From positions 434,001 to 498,000 of the forward strand of contig QFQP01000001.1 in assembly GCA_003243425.1 (NCBI GenBank): DNA of 64,000 bases, written 5' to 3'. This document shows positions 24,564-35,465 of this stretch, piece by piece (the first letter of the stretch is position 1; the number at the start of each line of letters is the position of its first letter). This DNA is from Archangium gephyra (GTDB lineage Bacteria; Myxococcota; Myxococcia; Myxococcales; Myxococcaceae). The notes beneath the pieces are model-generated. The model saw only the letters and a list, made by a program, of their open reading frames with translations, did not search any database and was not told where the DNA came from. The translations under genes and the position numbers were made by a program.

Positions 24564-25337
24564 TCACCACGCCTTCGACCACGGCGTGCCCTTCTCGACG
24601 TTCTCGAGGTCGACGAGCTCCACCGGAAACGCGTCGCTCTCGAGGTCGGTCTGCAGCACGGCGGCGAAGCGGTCGCTCAGCTCGAGCACCTCGGCTTTGC
24701 CCGACGGGTTCATCACCGCGTACCCAGCGATGAGCTCCTTCGATTCGGCGAAGGGGCCGTCGACCACCGTGCGCTTGCCGCCCCTGTAGAAGAGCCGGCT
24801 CGCCTGGCTGCTCGGAGCCGTGCGCGCCGCGCCACCGAGCACGCCCGCACGCTTCATGTCGACCAGCAACGCGCGCATCGCGTCGGCCTTGTCGGCGGGC
24901 AGCGCTGCGCCGCTCTCGGTGAACGCGGTGGCCTTCTGCAGACACAGCACGCGCAGCGGGGCGCCCGCGGGCTTCGGGCCGAAGCCCAGGTCCCACGCTT
25001 CGGTGACGGGCCCCAGCTCGATCTCAGTGTCGCCCACCACGTCGGCAAAGCGCTTCACCCACGCCACGGCTTCTTCGTGCGTCTTCACCTTGAGCAACAA
25101 CACGCCGGCGATGACCTCGTTGCGGCCCTTGAACGGGCCTCTTTCCTCCTGCACGCCGCCCTCGCGGAAGGTGAAGCGCGTGCGCGTCTTGCTCGGCCGC
25201 AGCCCCTCGCCTCCGAGCAGCTTCCCAGAGCTGCCGACTTCGCCCATGAACGCGCCCATGCGCTCGAGCATGGCGGCGTCGGGAGGCACTTCGTTTTCCA
25301 TCGTGGCGTCGACCTTGTGCATCGTGAGGTACTTCAT
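24564..25337 (-). CDS. Tandem YCII/DGPF-domain protein
   Basis: 257 residues from ATG 25337, which has an AAAGGA ribosome site; the longer frame upstream is rejected. Two copies of the YCII-related fold: the first (about 1-105) has the block ERGPFKGRNEVIAGVLLLKV, the second (about 125-250) has the classical VDGPFAESKELIAGYAVM. Single-domain DGPF proteins are often encoded beside ECF sigma factors; none is present here. The fusion would let one chain form the dimer that single-domain members make. Enzyme activity is unknown for the family. Confidence 0.82.
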   Translation of the reverse strand: MKYLTMHKVDATMENEVPPDAAMLERMGAFMGEVGSSGKLLGGEGLRPSKTRTRFTFREGGVQEERGPFKGRNEVIAGVLLLKVKTHEEAVAWVKRFADVVGDTEIELGPVTEAWDLGFGPKPAGAPLRVLCLQKATAFTESGAALPADKADAMRALLVDMKRAGVLGGAARTAPSSQASRLFYRGGKRTVVDGPFAESKELIAGYAVMNPSGKAEVLELSDRFAAVLQTDLESDAFPVELVDLENVEKGTPWSKAW

Positions 25338-25414
25338 GGTTCCGGTCCTTTCGGGGCGAGGCCTGAAGAAGTCAGGCTCGAAATGACGTCGAAGCGGCGC
25401 CGCCACGAACGACA

Positions 25415-25449
25415 CGGCCCCTGCACTTTCTGAAAAAGCGCAGGGGCCG
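25415..25449 (-). terminator. Strong hairpin between the Cys-repeat lipoprotein and the YCII gene
   Basis: A perfect 10-base inverted repeat (CGGCCCCTGC … GCAGGGGCCG) with a 15-base loop, 24 bases beyond the stop of the giant lipoprotein in its direction of transcription. There is no long U tract on either side, so it is a weak or factor-assisted terminator, or an RNA-stabilising 3' hairpin. Confidence 0.55.
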
Positions 25450-25472
25450 CGAAGACTTACGAGTTCAGTGGC

Positions 25473-28400
25473 TCAGCCGATGGAGCCGCACTTGTTGGGC
25501 TCACCCGCGCCGCCGCAGGTCTGCGAGGGCGGGCACACGCCGCAGTTGAGCGTGCCGCCGCAGCCGTTGGCGGCCTGCCCGCAGTTCCACCCCTGGGCCT
25601 CGCAGGTGGTGGGCGTGCACGAAGGCGTGCCGCACTGGCCCGGCGTTCCGCCGCCGCCGCAGGTCTGCGGGGCCTGGCACGAACCACACTGAATGATGTT
25701 GCCGCAGCCATCGCCGGCAGGGCCGCACGCGATGTTCTGCTGCGCGCAGGTCAGCGGCGTGCACTGCGCCGCACCACAGCGACCGGGGCCGTCAGCGCCG
25801 CAGATGAGGCCGGGCGGGCAGTTGCCGCAGTCGATGGTGCCGCCGCAGCCGTTGCCCTGCAAGCCGCAGTTGAAGCTCTGCGCGGCGCAGGTGGTGGGCG
25901 TGCACATGCCGCCACCGCCGCAGACGCCCGGCGTACCGCCACCGCCGCAGGTCTGAGGCGCGGTGCACATGCCGCAGTTGAGCGTGCCGCCACAGCCGTT
26001 GCCCTGCGTGCCGCAGTTGAAGCCCTGATCAGCGCAGGTGAGCGCGGTGCACATGCCGCCGCCGCACTGGCCGGGCACGCCACCACCGCCGCAGGTCTGG
26101 CCGGCAGGGCAGTTGCCGCAGTTCGCCGTCACGCCGCCGCAGCCGTTGCCCCACGAACCGCAGGCATAGCCGAGCGTCGAGCAGGTCTGCGGTACGCACG
26201 CGCCACCACCACACACGTTGGGCGTACCACCACCGCCGCAGGTCTGAGGTGAAGTGCAGGTGCCGCAGTTGAGCGTGCCGCCGCAGCCGTCACCCTGCTG
26301 GCCGCAGTTGGCGCCGAGCTGCGCGCACGTGCGCGGCGTACACGGCACACCACACTGACCGGTGACGCCGCCACCGCCGCAGGTCGCAGGCGAGGTGCAG
26401 GTGCCGCAGTTGAGCACGCCACCACAGCCGTCGGAGGCCTGACCGCAGGCGATGTTCTGCTGCGCACAGGTGCGCGGCGTACACATCTGCGGAGGCGGCA
26501 CGTCAGGCGCGATGCACGAAGAGAGGTCGAAGATGAGGTACTCGAAGACCTTTTCCTGCGGGTTCATCGGCGAGCGCGCGCAGTACGTGGGCCACGTGGC
26601 GTTGGCCGCGCTGGCGTTGATGACGTGGAAGTCGCTGAAGAGCACGCGACCACACTGATCAGCCTGCGGCGCCGTGGTGGGCGTGTTGAACGTGTACTGG
26701 AAGGGAATGCCGGTGGTGCTGCCGGAGCTGCCGTACACCCAGCGCTGGGCGGGCGGAATGATGGCGCTGGTGTCGCGACGCACGGTGTTGATGCGGATGC
26801 GCGGCGTGGCCGGCGTGGACGTGGTGGCCTGCGCGTTCACCAGCTGCACCCAGTCGGCGAAGGTCTGACCCTTCGGGAAGCTGGTGTCGATGAAGGCGTC
26901 CTGGTTCGGCGGGTCACCGGCGTGGTTCCAGGTGGCGGTGCCGCTGAACGAGATGTTGTGCGTGATGGCGTTGCCGTTGGGGTCGACGGCGCGACCTTCG
27001 AGCCAGACGTAGGCGAAGTGCGACGCGAAGATGCGGCCACCGGCGTTGGCGTACGCGACCATGTTGTTGCGGCGCGCGGTGGTCTTGAGCTGCTCACCGC
27101 CGACACAGTCGAGGATGATCATGTCGTACTTCCGCATTTCGTTGACGTTGTCGAACAGCGTGGCCGCGGACGTATTGGCGCCGCCCACGAAGTTGGCGCC
27201 ATTGTCCTTGTAGAACTTCACGCGGCCGGTGCCCGAGGGCAGCGAGAACTGGTCGGGCGCGATGCCGATCTTCGGGAGCACGCACTCGATGGTGTCGACG
27301 CTGCCGGTGACCACCGCGATGCGGGGAATGTTGTCTGACGGGTGGCCTTCGGCCTGCTTGCGCGGGAGGCGCGTCTGTTCCTGCGTGAGCTCGGTGTTCT
27401 GGCAGCACGCGGGCGCCGGCACGGTGACCACGCGCCGCCACTTGCCGAGCTGAATGACGACGGGCACGTCGACACCGCAGGGCACGTTGGTGAGCCGGAA
27501 GCTGCCGTTGGTGGCCGAGGTGGTCGACGTGATGGGCGTGCCCGACACGCCGTCGGTGCACTGGTCGCACGTCACCGTGCCGCTGCCGTCGAGGCTCGCG
27601 AGCGGGCTGTTGGGCACGTAGATGAGCGCGTTGGGAATGGGGTCGGGCTCGCCGTAGCCCGCGTCGGCCTGGGTGGGCGCGACGACGACGCCGGTGAGCG
27701 TGGTGCGGTCGGGGTTGCCCGGGCACGCCACCTGGTTCGGGCAGAGGTTGACGCAGGGACCGGCGTCGGGGCGCACCGAGCCGCAGACCGAGGGTGTCCC
27801 GGCGCCGCCGCAGATGTCGGGCGCCGTGCACGAGCCACAGTCTGCCGTGAGGCCACCGCAGCCATCGGCCACGCGACCACAGTTGGCGCCCTGCTGCGCG
27901 CACGTCTTGGGAACACACGGCGGAGGCGCGCCGCACACGTTGGCCGTGCCCGCGCCGCCGCAGCTCTCAGCGCCCGAGCACGAGCCGCAGTTGATGAGCG
28001 TGCCGCAGCCGTTGCTGACCTGACCGCAGTTCACGCCGAGCTGCGCGCAGGTCTTCGGCTGGCAGACGACCTGACCACCGCACTGGTTGGGCACGCCGCC
28101 CGCGCCGCACGCCTGACCGCCGGTGCAGGGCGGGTTCCCGACGTCGCAGTTGAGAATGGTGCCGCAGCCGTCGTTCACCTGACCGCAGGTGGCGTTGAGC
28201 TGCGCGCAGGTCTTGGGAACGCAGGTCACGCCGCCGCCGCACTGGTTGGGCACGCCGCCGCCGCCGCAGACCTGGGGCGCGGTGCAGCTGCCGCACGAGA
28301 TCGCGTTGCCGCAGCCGTCACCGATGCTGCCGCAGGTCGCGCCGACCGAGGCGCAGGTCAGCGGCGTACAGAAGTTGCCGCCGCCACACTGGTACGGAAC

Positions 28401-29054
28401 ACCGCCGCCGCCGCACACCTTGCCCATGGTGCAGGTGCCGCAGTTGAGCGTGCCACCGCAGCCATCACCGATGGTGCCGCAGCTCGCGCCTTGAATGGCG
28501 CAGGTGGTGGGGATGCACGCCCCCGCGTCGTTCAGGTTGCTGCCGAGCAGACCGCAGACCCCGGGCACGCCGGCGCCGCCGCAGATCTCGGGCAGCGCGC
28601 AGGAGCCGCAGTTGATGAGCCCGCCGCACTGATCAGCCATGGGGCCGCAGTCGGCGCCCAGCTCCGCACACGTCTTGGGGACACAGCCCGACGCGCCGCC
28701 ACACACCGACGGCGTTCCGCCGCCGCCGCAGGTCTCGGGCAGCGCGCAGGTGCCGCAGTCGATGAGGTTGCCGCAGCCATCGCTGATGGGGCCGCAGTTC
28801 TTCCCGGCGCTCGCGCAGGTGATGTTGATGAAGCAGCCCGCGTCGTTGGCGCCGCCGTCGAGGTTGAAGCCACCGCCGGTGCCGCCGCCGACGTCGCCGC
28901 CACCCGAACCACCGCCCGACCCGCCACCCATGGTGCCGCCACCGGTATTGGTGCCGCCTCCCACGCCGCCGTCGTCATCAGGAACAGGGTTGGGACACTG
29001 ACAGCCAGCCACCACAGCGAGCACCAGCAAGGCACCGCGCAGTCGAATCTGCAT
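25473..29054 (-). CDS. Giant Cys-rich lipoprotein: 7 + 7 repeats around a central domain
   Basis: 1193 residues from ATG 29054, which starts a lipoprotein signal (lipobox VVAGC, Cys18). A Gly/Asp linker leads to seven repeats of about 48 residues with the pattern CxPxTCAxxGxxCG…DGCGGxLxCGxC…CGGGGxPxxCG (eight cysteines each). A central region of about 350 residues then has a carboxypeptidase-regulatory-like beta sandwich (SFRLTNVPCGVDVPVVIQLG) and an alpha/beta part containing YDMIILDCVGGEQ and GGRIFASHFAYVWLEG, like a ThuA/DUF4350-type glutamine-amidotransferase fold. Seven more repeats close the protein. Probably a disulfide-rich surface or fibre protein. It ends just before a perfect hairpin. 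Confidence 0.88.
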   Translation of the reverse strand: MQIRLRGALLVLAVVAGCQCPNPVPDDDGGVGGGTNTGGGTMGGGSGGGSGGGDVGGGTGGGFNLDGGANDAGCFINITCASAGKNCGPISDGCGNLIDCGTCALPETCGGGGTPSVCGGASGCVPKTCAELGADCGPMADQCGGLINCGSCALPEICGGAGVPGVCGLLGSNLNDAGACIPTTCAIQGASCGTIGDGCGGTLNCGTCTMGKVCGGGGVPYQCGGGNFCTPLTCASVGATCGSIGDGCGNAISCGSCTAPQVCGGGGVPNQCGGGVTCVPKTCAQLNATCGQVNDGCGTILNCDVGNPPCTGGQACGAGGVPNQCGGQVVCQPKTCAQLGVNCGQVSNGCGTLINCGSCSGAESCGGAGTANVCGAPPPCVPKTCAQQGANCGRVADGCGGLTADCGSCTAPDICGGAGTPSVCGSVRPDAGPCVNLCPNQVACPGNPDRTTLTGVVVAPTQADAGYGEPDPIPNALIYVPNSPLASLDGSGTVTCDQCTDGVSGTPITSTTSATNGSFRLTNVPCGVDVPVVIQLGKWRRVVTVPAPACCQNTELTQEQTRLPRKQAEGHPSDNIPRIAVVTGSVDTIECVLPKIGIAPDQFSLPSGTGRVKFYKDNGANFVGGANTSAATLFDNVNEMRKYDMIILDCVGGEQLKTTARRNNMVAYANAGGRIFASHFAYVWLEGRAVDPNGNAITHNISFSGTATWNHAGDPPNQDAFIDTSFPKGQTFADWVQLVNAQATTSTPATPRIRINTVRRDTSAIIPPAQRWVYGSSGSTTGIPFQYTFNTPTTAPQADQCGRVLFSDFHVINASAANATWPTYCARSPMNPQEKVFEYLIFDLSSCIAPDVPPPQMCTPRTCAQQNIACGQASDGCGGVLNCGTCTSPATCGGGGVTGQCGVPCTPRTCAQLGANCGQQGDGCGGTLNCGTCTSPQTCGGGGTPNVCGGGACVPQTCSTLGYACGSWGNGCGGVTANCGNCPAGQTCGGGGVPGQCGGGMCTALTCADQGFNCGTQGNGCGGTLNCGMCTAPQTCGGGGTPGVCGGGGMCTPTTCAAQSFNCGLQGNGCGGTIDCGNCPPGLICGADGPGRCGAAQCTPLTCAQQNIACGPAGDGCGNIIQCGSCQAPQTCGGGGTPGQCGTPSCTPTTCEAQGWNCGQAANGCGGTLNCGVCPPSQTCGGAGEPNKCGSIG

Positions 29055-29181
29055 TGCACACTCCGAAGGAATCGAAACTGGAGCGCAGCCTAGCCCGCGC
29101 TCGGAGCCAGACGCGATGCAGTTCATGGACCTACTTCGGCGCTTGAGTTTTCAGCGCACATCCACCACCTTCGCGGCCTTC

Positions 29182-30252
29182 ATGCGCGCGCGCCTTTCGC
29201 TCCTCGGCTCCCCGCTCTTCGTGGCCTTGCTTTCGATGATTGGCGGGTTTGCGTGCAGCGTCACCTTCAACGATTCACTGTCGTACAGCTGCACGAACGA
29301 CGCTGACTGCGGCGGCGACGGCTTCGTGTGCGCCATGGGTCCGTCGCGAACCGCGTGCTGCAAGCCCGACGGTGACGAAATCTGCGACGGGCGTGACAAT
29401 AATTGCGACGGTCTCATCGACAACCGCAACCTCGTCGAGACCTGCAACGGTGAAGACGACAACTGCGATGGCCGCATCGACGAGGTCTTCAACCTCCGCA
29501 ACGACATCAACAACTGCGGCGCGTGCAAGAAGGCCTGCGCGCAGAACCAGACCTGTCAGAGCGGGCTGTGCGTCAACCGCGTCGAGATCAACTGCTTCAA
29601 CGGCTTCGACGACGACGACAACAACCTGACCGACTGCGACGACCCGTCGTGTGACCTGCAGATCTGCGGCGCGGGCTGCCAGTGCCGCAACATGCAGAAG
29701 GCCGAGAACATCTGCGACAACAACCTCGACGACGAGATGGACGGCAAGACCGACTGCCTCGACCCCGACTGCAGCGGGCTGGCGTGCCGCGACGGGTGTC
29801 TGTGCCGCCCCGACGGCGGGCAGCTCGAGCAGGACTGCACCGACGGTGTCGACAACGATCAGGACGGCGACGCCGACTGCCTCGATGACGACTGCGTCGG
29901 CCAGTTCTGTACGCCGCCTGAGATCTACTTCCAGTGCACGACGCAGAAGGCGTGCCGCTGCAACGGTGGCGTGCAGATCGCCGAGGTCGGTTCGGTGCGC
30001 TGCGCCGACAACGTCGACAACGACTGCAACGGCAAGCGCGACTGTCAGGAAGACAGCTGCGCGGGTTCGAGCTGTCAGCTCGACGGCGGGCTCGCGTGCC
30101 AGTGCGTCATGGGCGCGAAGAAGGAAGTCGACTGCGCCAACGGCACCGACGACGACGGCGACCAGCAGATCGACTGCGCCGACAGTGACTGCGAAGCCGT
30201 CAGCTGTGTGCTCGACGGCGGCGCCACCTGCAGCAACGGCACCTGTAACTGA
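29182..30252 (+). CDS. MopE-type metal-binding Cys/Asp-rich lipoprotein
   Basis: 356 residues from ATG 29182, chosen because it gives a proper lipoprotein signal (lipobox GGFAC, Cys25); ATG 29116 would add 22 residues ahead of it and neither has a clear ribosome site. The mature protein is a string of Cys/Asp/Asn modules: two MopE-like motifs (CDGRDNNCDGLID, CNGEDDNCDGRIDE) and then five or so looser modules of the type CxDGVDNDxDGDxDCxDxDC. The motif takes its name from the copper-binding Methylococcus protein MopE; calcium or copper binding is likely. It is divergent from the giant Cys-repeat lipoprotein, with about 130 bases between them. Confidence 0.82.
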   Translation: MRARLSLLGSPLFVALLSMIGGFACSVTFNDSLSYSCTNDADCGGDGFVCAMGPSRTACCKPDGDEICDGRDNNCDGLIDNRNLVETCNGEDDNCDGRIDEVFNLRNDINNCGACKKACAQNQTCQSGLCVNRVEINCFNGFDDDDNNLTDCDDPSCDLQICGAGCQCRNMQKAENICDNNLDDEMDGKTDCLDPDCSGLACRDGCLCRPDGGQLEQDCTDGVDNDQDGDADCLDDDCVGQFCTPPEIYFQCTTQKACRCNGGVQIAEVGSVRCADNVDNDCNGKRDCQEDSCAGSSCQLDGGLACQCVMGAKKEVDCANGTDDDGDQQIDCADSDCEAVSCVLDGGATCSNGTCN

Positions 30253-30254
30253 CG

Positions 30255-31657
<1,403 letters not shown>

Positions 31658-31661
<4 letters not shown>

Positions 31662-33142
31662 GCGACGGCCTCCAGGGCAGGGGCTGAAGCGTCGAGCGAC
31701 AACCAGAGATGAAAGGTGGCGCCCGGGCCGGGAGCCGCATCGAGCTCGAGCTCGCCGCCGTGGGCCCGCGCCACCTCGCGCGCCAGCGCCAGGCCGAGGC
31801 CCACGCCGACGTCTTTGGGGCTCCTGGCGACGGCGCTGGTGACGAAGGGGTCGAACACGGTCTGGCGAATCTCCGGGGGCACGCCGGGGCCTTCGTCGCG
31901 CACGGTCACCACCGCCCACGAGCCGGGCCGGCCCGCGCGCGAGGACTGCAGCTGGCGCTGCACGCGCACCTTCTGGCCCGGACGCGAGACGCCGACGGCA
32001 TTGCGCACCACGTTGGCCACCGCGCGCTCCACCATGGTGGCGTCCATCATCGAGAGTGGCGCTTCACCCTGCAGCTCGAGCTCGACCGTCACGCCGGTCT
32101 GTTCAGCGGTCTCGTTTTCACTGGCGATGGCCTCGCGCACCGCCTCGTCGATGGAGCTGCCGGCCTGGAAGCGCAACGTGCCCCCGGCGCGCAGGCGCGA
32201 GAGGTCGAGCAACGTCGACACCATTCTGATTTCGCGCTCGCACGCCCGCCGCGCGAGCGACACCAGCCGCAGCTGCTTTTCGTTGAGGGGCCCGCCGAGC
32301 CCGTCTCCCAGCTGCGCGAGCGCCTCACGAATCGTCGACAAGGGGGTGCGCATCTCGTGGCTCACCGACGCGAGGAACCCCTGCTTGAGCGCGTCGAGTT
32401 CGGCGAGGCGTTCACGCATGCGATCCAGCTCCGCCCCCAGCGTGCGCACCTCGATGGGCCCTTGGACCTGCGGCGGCGCCGAGAAGTCACCGCCACCGAC
32501 ACGGTTGGCCACGCGCGCCAGCTCGCCCAGCGGCTCGGTGACCAGGCGCGACAACCGCTGCGCCACCAGCAGGCCCAGCAGCAGCGCGCCGACCGCGCTG
32601 GCCAGACCCGCCGACAACGCCGCGGCGCCGACCCTGCGCGCTTCGTCGTCTTTGCGCGCGACGGCGCCGTGGAGCTCGGACGTGCTGAGCACCCAGGCGT
32701 CGGTCAGCGCTTCGTCGAGCTGCCAACGGCGCTTGACGTTCTCAATCGAACGAAGGCCGCCGCAGGCGTCATCCGACGCGAGCACGTCGCGCGCGAGCTT
32801 TACGTAGCCCTGCGCGGTGCTCACCATGGCGGGCATCGCCACGCCGTTGTGCCGCGCGAGCAACGCCTCGAGCGCGTCGGCCTTCTGCTTCAGTGTCTCG
32901 GCGACCGCCTCCGTCGGGGCGTTGGCTTCACACGCCGCGAGGCTGTGGCGCATGGCCACTTCGATGTTCCACCCCGCGCGGTGGAGCTCCTGTCCCACAT
33001 TGAGCGCCCCGAGCTCCTGCTCGCGCAGCTCACCCAGCAGCACCGTCATGCGCAGCAGCGAGACCAGCATCACGCCGAGCGCCGCGCCCATCACCAGAAT
33101 GGGCATCGAGTGCGAGAGGACGAGTCGGGTCAGCAGTCTCAT
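31658..33142 (-). CDS. Membrane sensor histidine kinase
   Basis: 494 residues from ATG 33142, which gives an N-terminal transmembrane helix (about 12-34); the longer frame upstream is rejected. A periplasmic helical sensor (about 35-170) resembles a four-helix bundle, followed by a second membrane helix (about 174-196), a HAMP linker, the dimerisation domain with His262 in SVSHEMRTP, and an ATPase domain with NVVRNAVG, DEGPGVPPE and VGLGLALAREVARAHGG. All kinase boxes are intact. It is coupled to the sigma-54 activator. The divergent SulP transporter shares its 173-base promoter region. Confidence 0.94.
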
Positions 33143-33315
33143 GGGCGTGTGTGTGCGGCTGCGTGCGTCGTGCCAGCTCGGCTGTGAGGGGAGGCGTCGG
33201 CCTTTCGGGACACCTGTCGGGAAATTCCGACGCACTCTGTAGGACTCGACAGACACGTCGCAAGCCGCGCGCTCGCACGGTGCGGTTGGTGCGCGCCTTG
33301 AACTGGGGCTGCGGC

Positions 33316-34989
33316 ATGGCAGCAGAAGCAGCAACGACTCGGGGTTCGCTCAAAGAAGCCGTCGTCGACACGGTGTCGTCGTGGCGGGAGATGTTCACCA
33401 AAGGCGTGATGAACAACGTGCTGGCGGGCGTGACGGTGGCCTTCGTGGCGCTGCCGCTCAACGTCGCGCTGGCGATGGCATGTGGGCTGCCGCCGGCCGC
33501 GGGGCTGATGACCGGCATCCTCGCGGGCGTGCTGTGCGGCTTCGTCGGCGGCGCGAAGTTGCAGATCAGCGGGCCTGAAGTCGCGCTGGCGCCGCTCACC
33601 TTCGAGATCGTCTCGCGCTTCGGGGTGAAGGGCCTGTTCGTCGCCACCTTCCTCGCCGGCTGCTTTCAGTTCGTCTTCGGGGCCCTGAAGCTGGGCCGGC
33701 TGGTGCAGGCGCTGCCCCGCCCGGTGGTCGGCGGGTTCCTCGCGGCGGTCGGGGTGCTGGTGCTCGACGCGCAGCTGCCGCGACTGCTCGGCTTGTCGCG
33801 CGACGTGCGGCTGCTGTCGGACATTGCCCCGCACGCGGCGCTGCAGAGCTTCCAGGGCACTTCGCTGGTGCTCGGCGTGGTGGTGATGGTGTGCTTCATC
33901 TTTCTTCCCAGGCTCTCGCCGCGCGTGCCCGGCGCGCTCATCGGCCTCGTGCTGGTGAGCGGCGCCATCTTCGTCACCGGCGCGCAGATGCCGACGGTCG
34001 GCTCGGTGGAGCTCACCGATTTCCGCATCGCGCTGCCGGCGTTCCACGACGTCGACCTCAAGGCCCTCGTGCCCGAGGCGCTCGCGCTGGCGTTGCTGGC
34101 GTCCATCGACTCGTTGATGAGCGCGGTGAGCCTCGACGGCGTGACGAAGGGCCCCAGGCACCGCAGCGAGCAGGAGCTGATGGCTCAGGGCCTCGCCAAC
34201 GTGGTCTCGAGCCTGGTGGGCGGCATGCCGGTGGCGGGCGCGGTGGTGCGCTCGATGGCGGCGGTGCAGGCCGGGGCGACGACGCGGCTGACGTCGATTA
34301 CCCACGCCGCGGCCCTGTTGGCGCTGTTGCTGGTGGCCGGCCCGCTCGTCGCCACGCTGCCGCTCACGGGCCTTGCGGGCATTCTGGTGGTGGTCGGGTA
34401 CCGGCTCATCAACTGGCGCGAGCTGCTCTTCGTGTGGCGGCTGTCGCGCTTCGAGGCGCTGGCCTTCGTGGTGACTGCCGTTTCGATTCTGGTGGGTGAC
34501 TTCGTCGAAGGCGTGGCCACCGGCCTCGTGGTGGCGCTGGTGCACTTCGTGTTGCAGCACCGGCAGCTGGGGCTGCGCTCGAAGCAGGGCGCGCCCATCG
34601 GCTCGTCGCTCGAGTCGACGGTCATCGTCGAAGTGCAGGGCGCCATCTTCTTCGCCTCGGCGGACCAGCTCGACGCGTTGACCGAACATGACCCACGCCA
34701 CGCGCTGGTGCTCGACCTGCGCCGCGTGCCGTTGATGGACCTCACCGGCGCCGGCGCGCTGCGTTCGCTCATCGAGACGCTCAACGCGAAGAAGGCGCGG
34801 GTGCTGCTGGTGGGGTCGAACGCCGAAGTGTCTTCGCTGCTCAAGGAGCTCGGCGTCATCGAGATGCTGTGTGGCAAGCAGATCTTCGACACCATCGACG
34901 CGGCCCTGCAGGCGGCGCACGACGACGCGTCTCGCGCGCCGCCGCGCAGCTCGCCCAGCGGCCTCACGTCGGTGCGGGGGGCCGCATGA
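33316..34989 (+). CDS. SulP/SLC26-family anion transporter with STAS domain
   Basis: 557 residues from ATG 33316; the open frame begins earlier but the upstream part is Arg/Cys-rich and lies in the promoter region. About ten to twelve membrane segments (30-420) include the family blocks ALPLNVALAMACGLPPAAGL, LQISGPEVAL and the later LASIDSLMSAVSLDG and NVVSSLVGGMPVAGAVVRS. A cytosolic STAS domain (about 440-540) ends the protein, with VIVEVQGAIFFASADQLD and LDLRRVPLMDLTGAGALRSL. Members carry sulfate, bicarbonate or other anions; the substrate cannot be read here. Divergent from the two-component operon, which may regulate it. Confidence 0.92.
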   Translation: MAAEAATTRGSLKEAVVDTVSSWREMFTKGVMNNVLAGVTVAFVALPLNVALAMACGLPPAAGLMTGILAGVLCGFVGGAKLQISGPEVALAPLTFEIVSRFGVKGLFVATFLAGCFQFVFGALKLGRLVQALPRPVVGGFLAAVGVLVLDAQLPRLLGLSRDVRLLSDIAPHAALQSFQGTSLVLGVVVMVCFIFLPRLSPRVPGALIGLVLVSGAIFVTGAQMPTVGSVELTDFRIALPAFHDVDLKALVPEALALALLASIDSLMSAVSLDGVTKGPRHRSEQELMAQGLANVVSSLVGGMPVAGAVVRSMAAVQAGATTRLTSITHAAALLALLLVAGPLVATLPLTGLAGILVVVGYRLINWRELLFVWRLSRFEALAFVVTAVSILVGDFVEGVATGLVVALVHFVLQHRQLGLRSKQGAPIGSSLESTVIVEVQGAIFFASADQLDALTEHDPRHALVLDLRRVPLMDLTGAGALRSLIETLNAKKARVLLVGSNAEVSSLLKELGVIEMLCGKQIFDTIDAALQAAHDDASRAPPRSSPSGLTSVRGAA

Positions 34990-35408
34990 CCCGGCCCGAC
35001 CGCGACGAAGTGGTCAAGCGCGCCAGCGCCCGGTCGCTCGAGCTCCCCCTCGCGCCGCCCACGGCTCGTTCGCCCGACGACACGGTCATCACCCAGGAGC
35101 TCCGCCGCTGCCTGAGCGCGCTCGGCCCCGGCTTCTCGATGACCATGATGTTCTCGGCGGCGATGCTCATCGGCGCGGGCGTGGCCGTCGAGTGGGCGCT
35201 GCCGAACTTCGAGCCGTTGCCCTTCGGCATCGCGCTGGGCTGTTTCCTGGGGGCGCTGACGCTGCCGCTGTACGCGCGCTTCCACTTCAAGAAGGCGCTG
35301 GTGACCTGCGGCCTGCGGCTGGGGCTCTCGCCGACCGAAGCCGACGCGCGCGCCCGGGCGATGCTGCGCGACTGGAGCGTCGTCAACCGTACCGACGTCG
35401 AGGGTTGA
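34986..35408 (+). CDS. Small two-helix membrane protein coupled to the transporter
   Basis: 140 residues; ATG 34986 overlaps the SulP stop (ATGA). Residues 1-45 are charged, then two hydrophobic stretches (MTMMFSAAMLIGAGVAVEWA and PFGIALGCFLGALTLPLYA, about 50-95) form a membrane hairpin, and a charged C-terminus contains a likely helix (TEADARARAMLRDWSV). It is cytosol-exposed at both ends if the hairpin model is right. No family recognised; an accessory subunit of the transporter is the natural guess from the coupling. Confidence 0.78.
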   Translation: MTRPDRDEVVKRASARSLELPLAPPTARSPDDTVITQELRRCLSALGPGFSMTMMFSAAMLIGAGVAVEWALPNFEPLPFGIALGCFLGALTLPLYARFHFKKALVTCGLRLGLSPTEADARARAMLRDWSVVNRTDVEG

Positions 35409-35465
35409 CGAGGCCCGTGTAAGGCGGCAAGACGGCGGAATTCCTCGCAGTTTCAGGAGCCGCCC

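Noticed and set aside
33160..33175. Sigma-54 promoter before the histidine kinase (TGGCAC-N5-ACGCA, minus strand)
   Set aside because: GG and GC spacing fits, but transcription would start only about 6 bases before the ATG, leaving no ribosome site.
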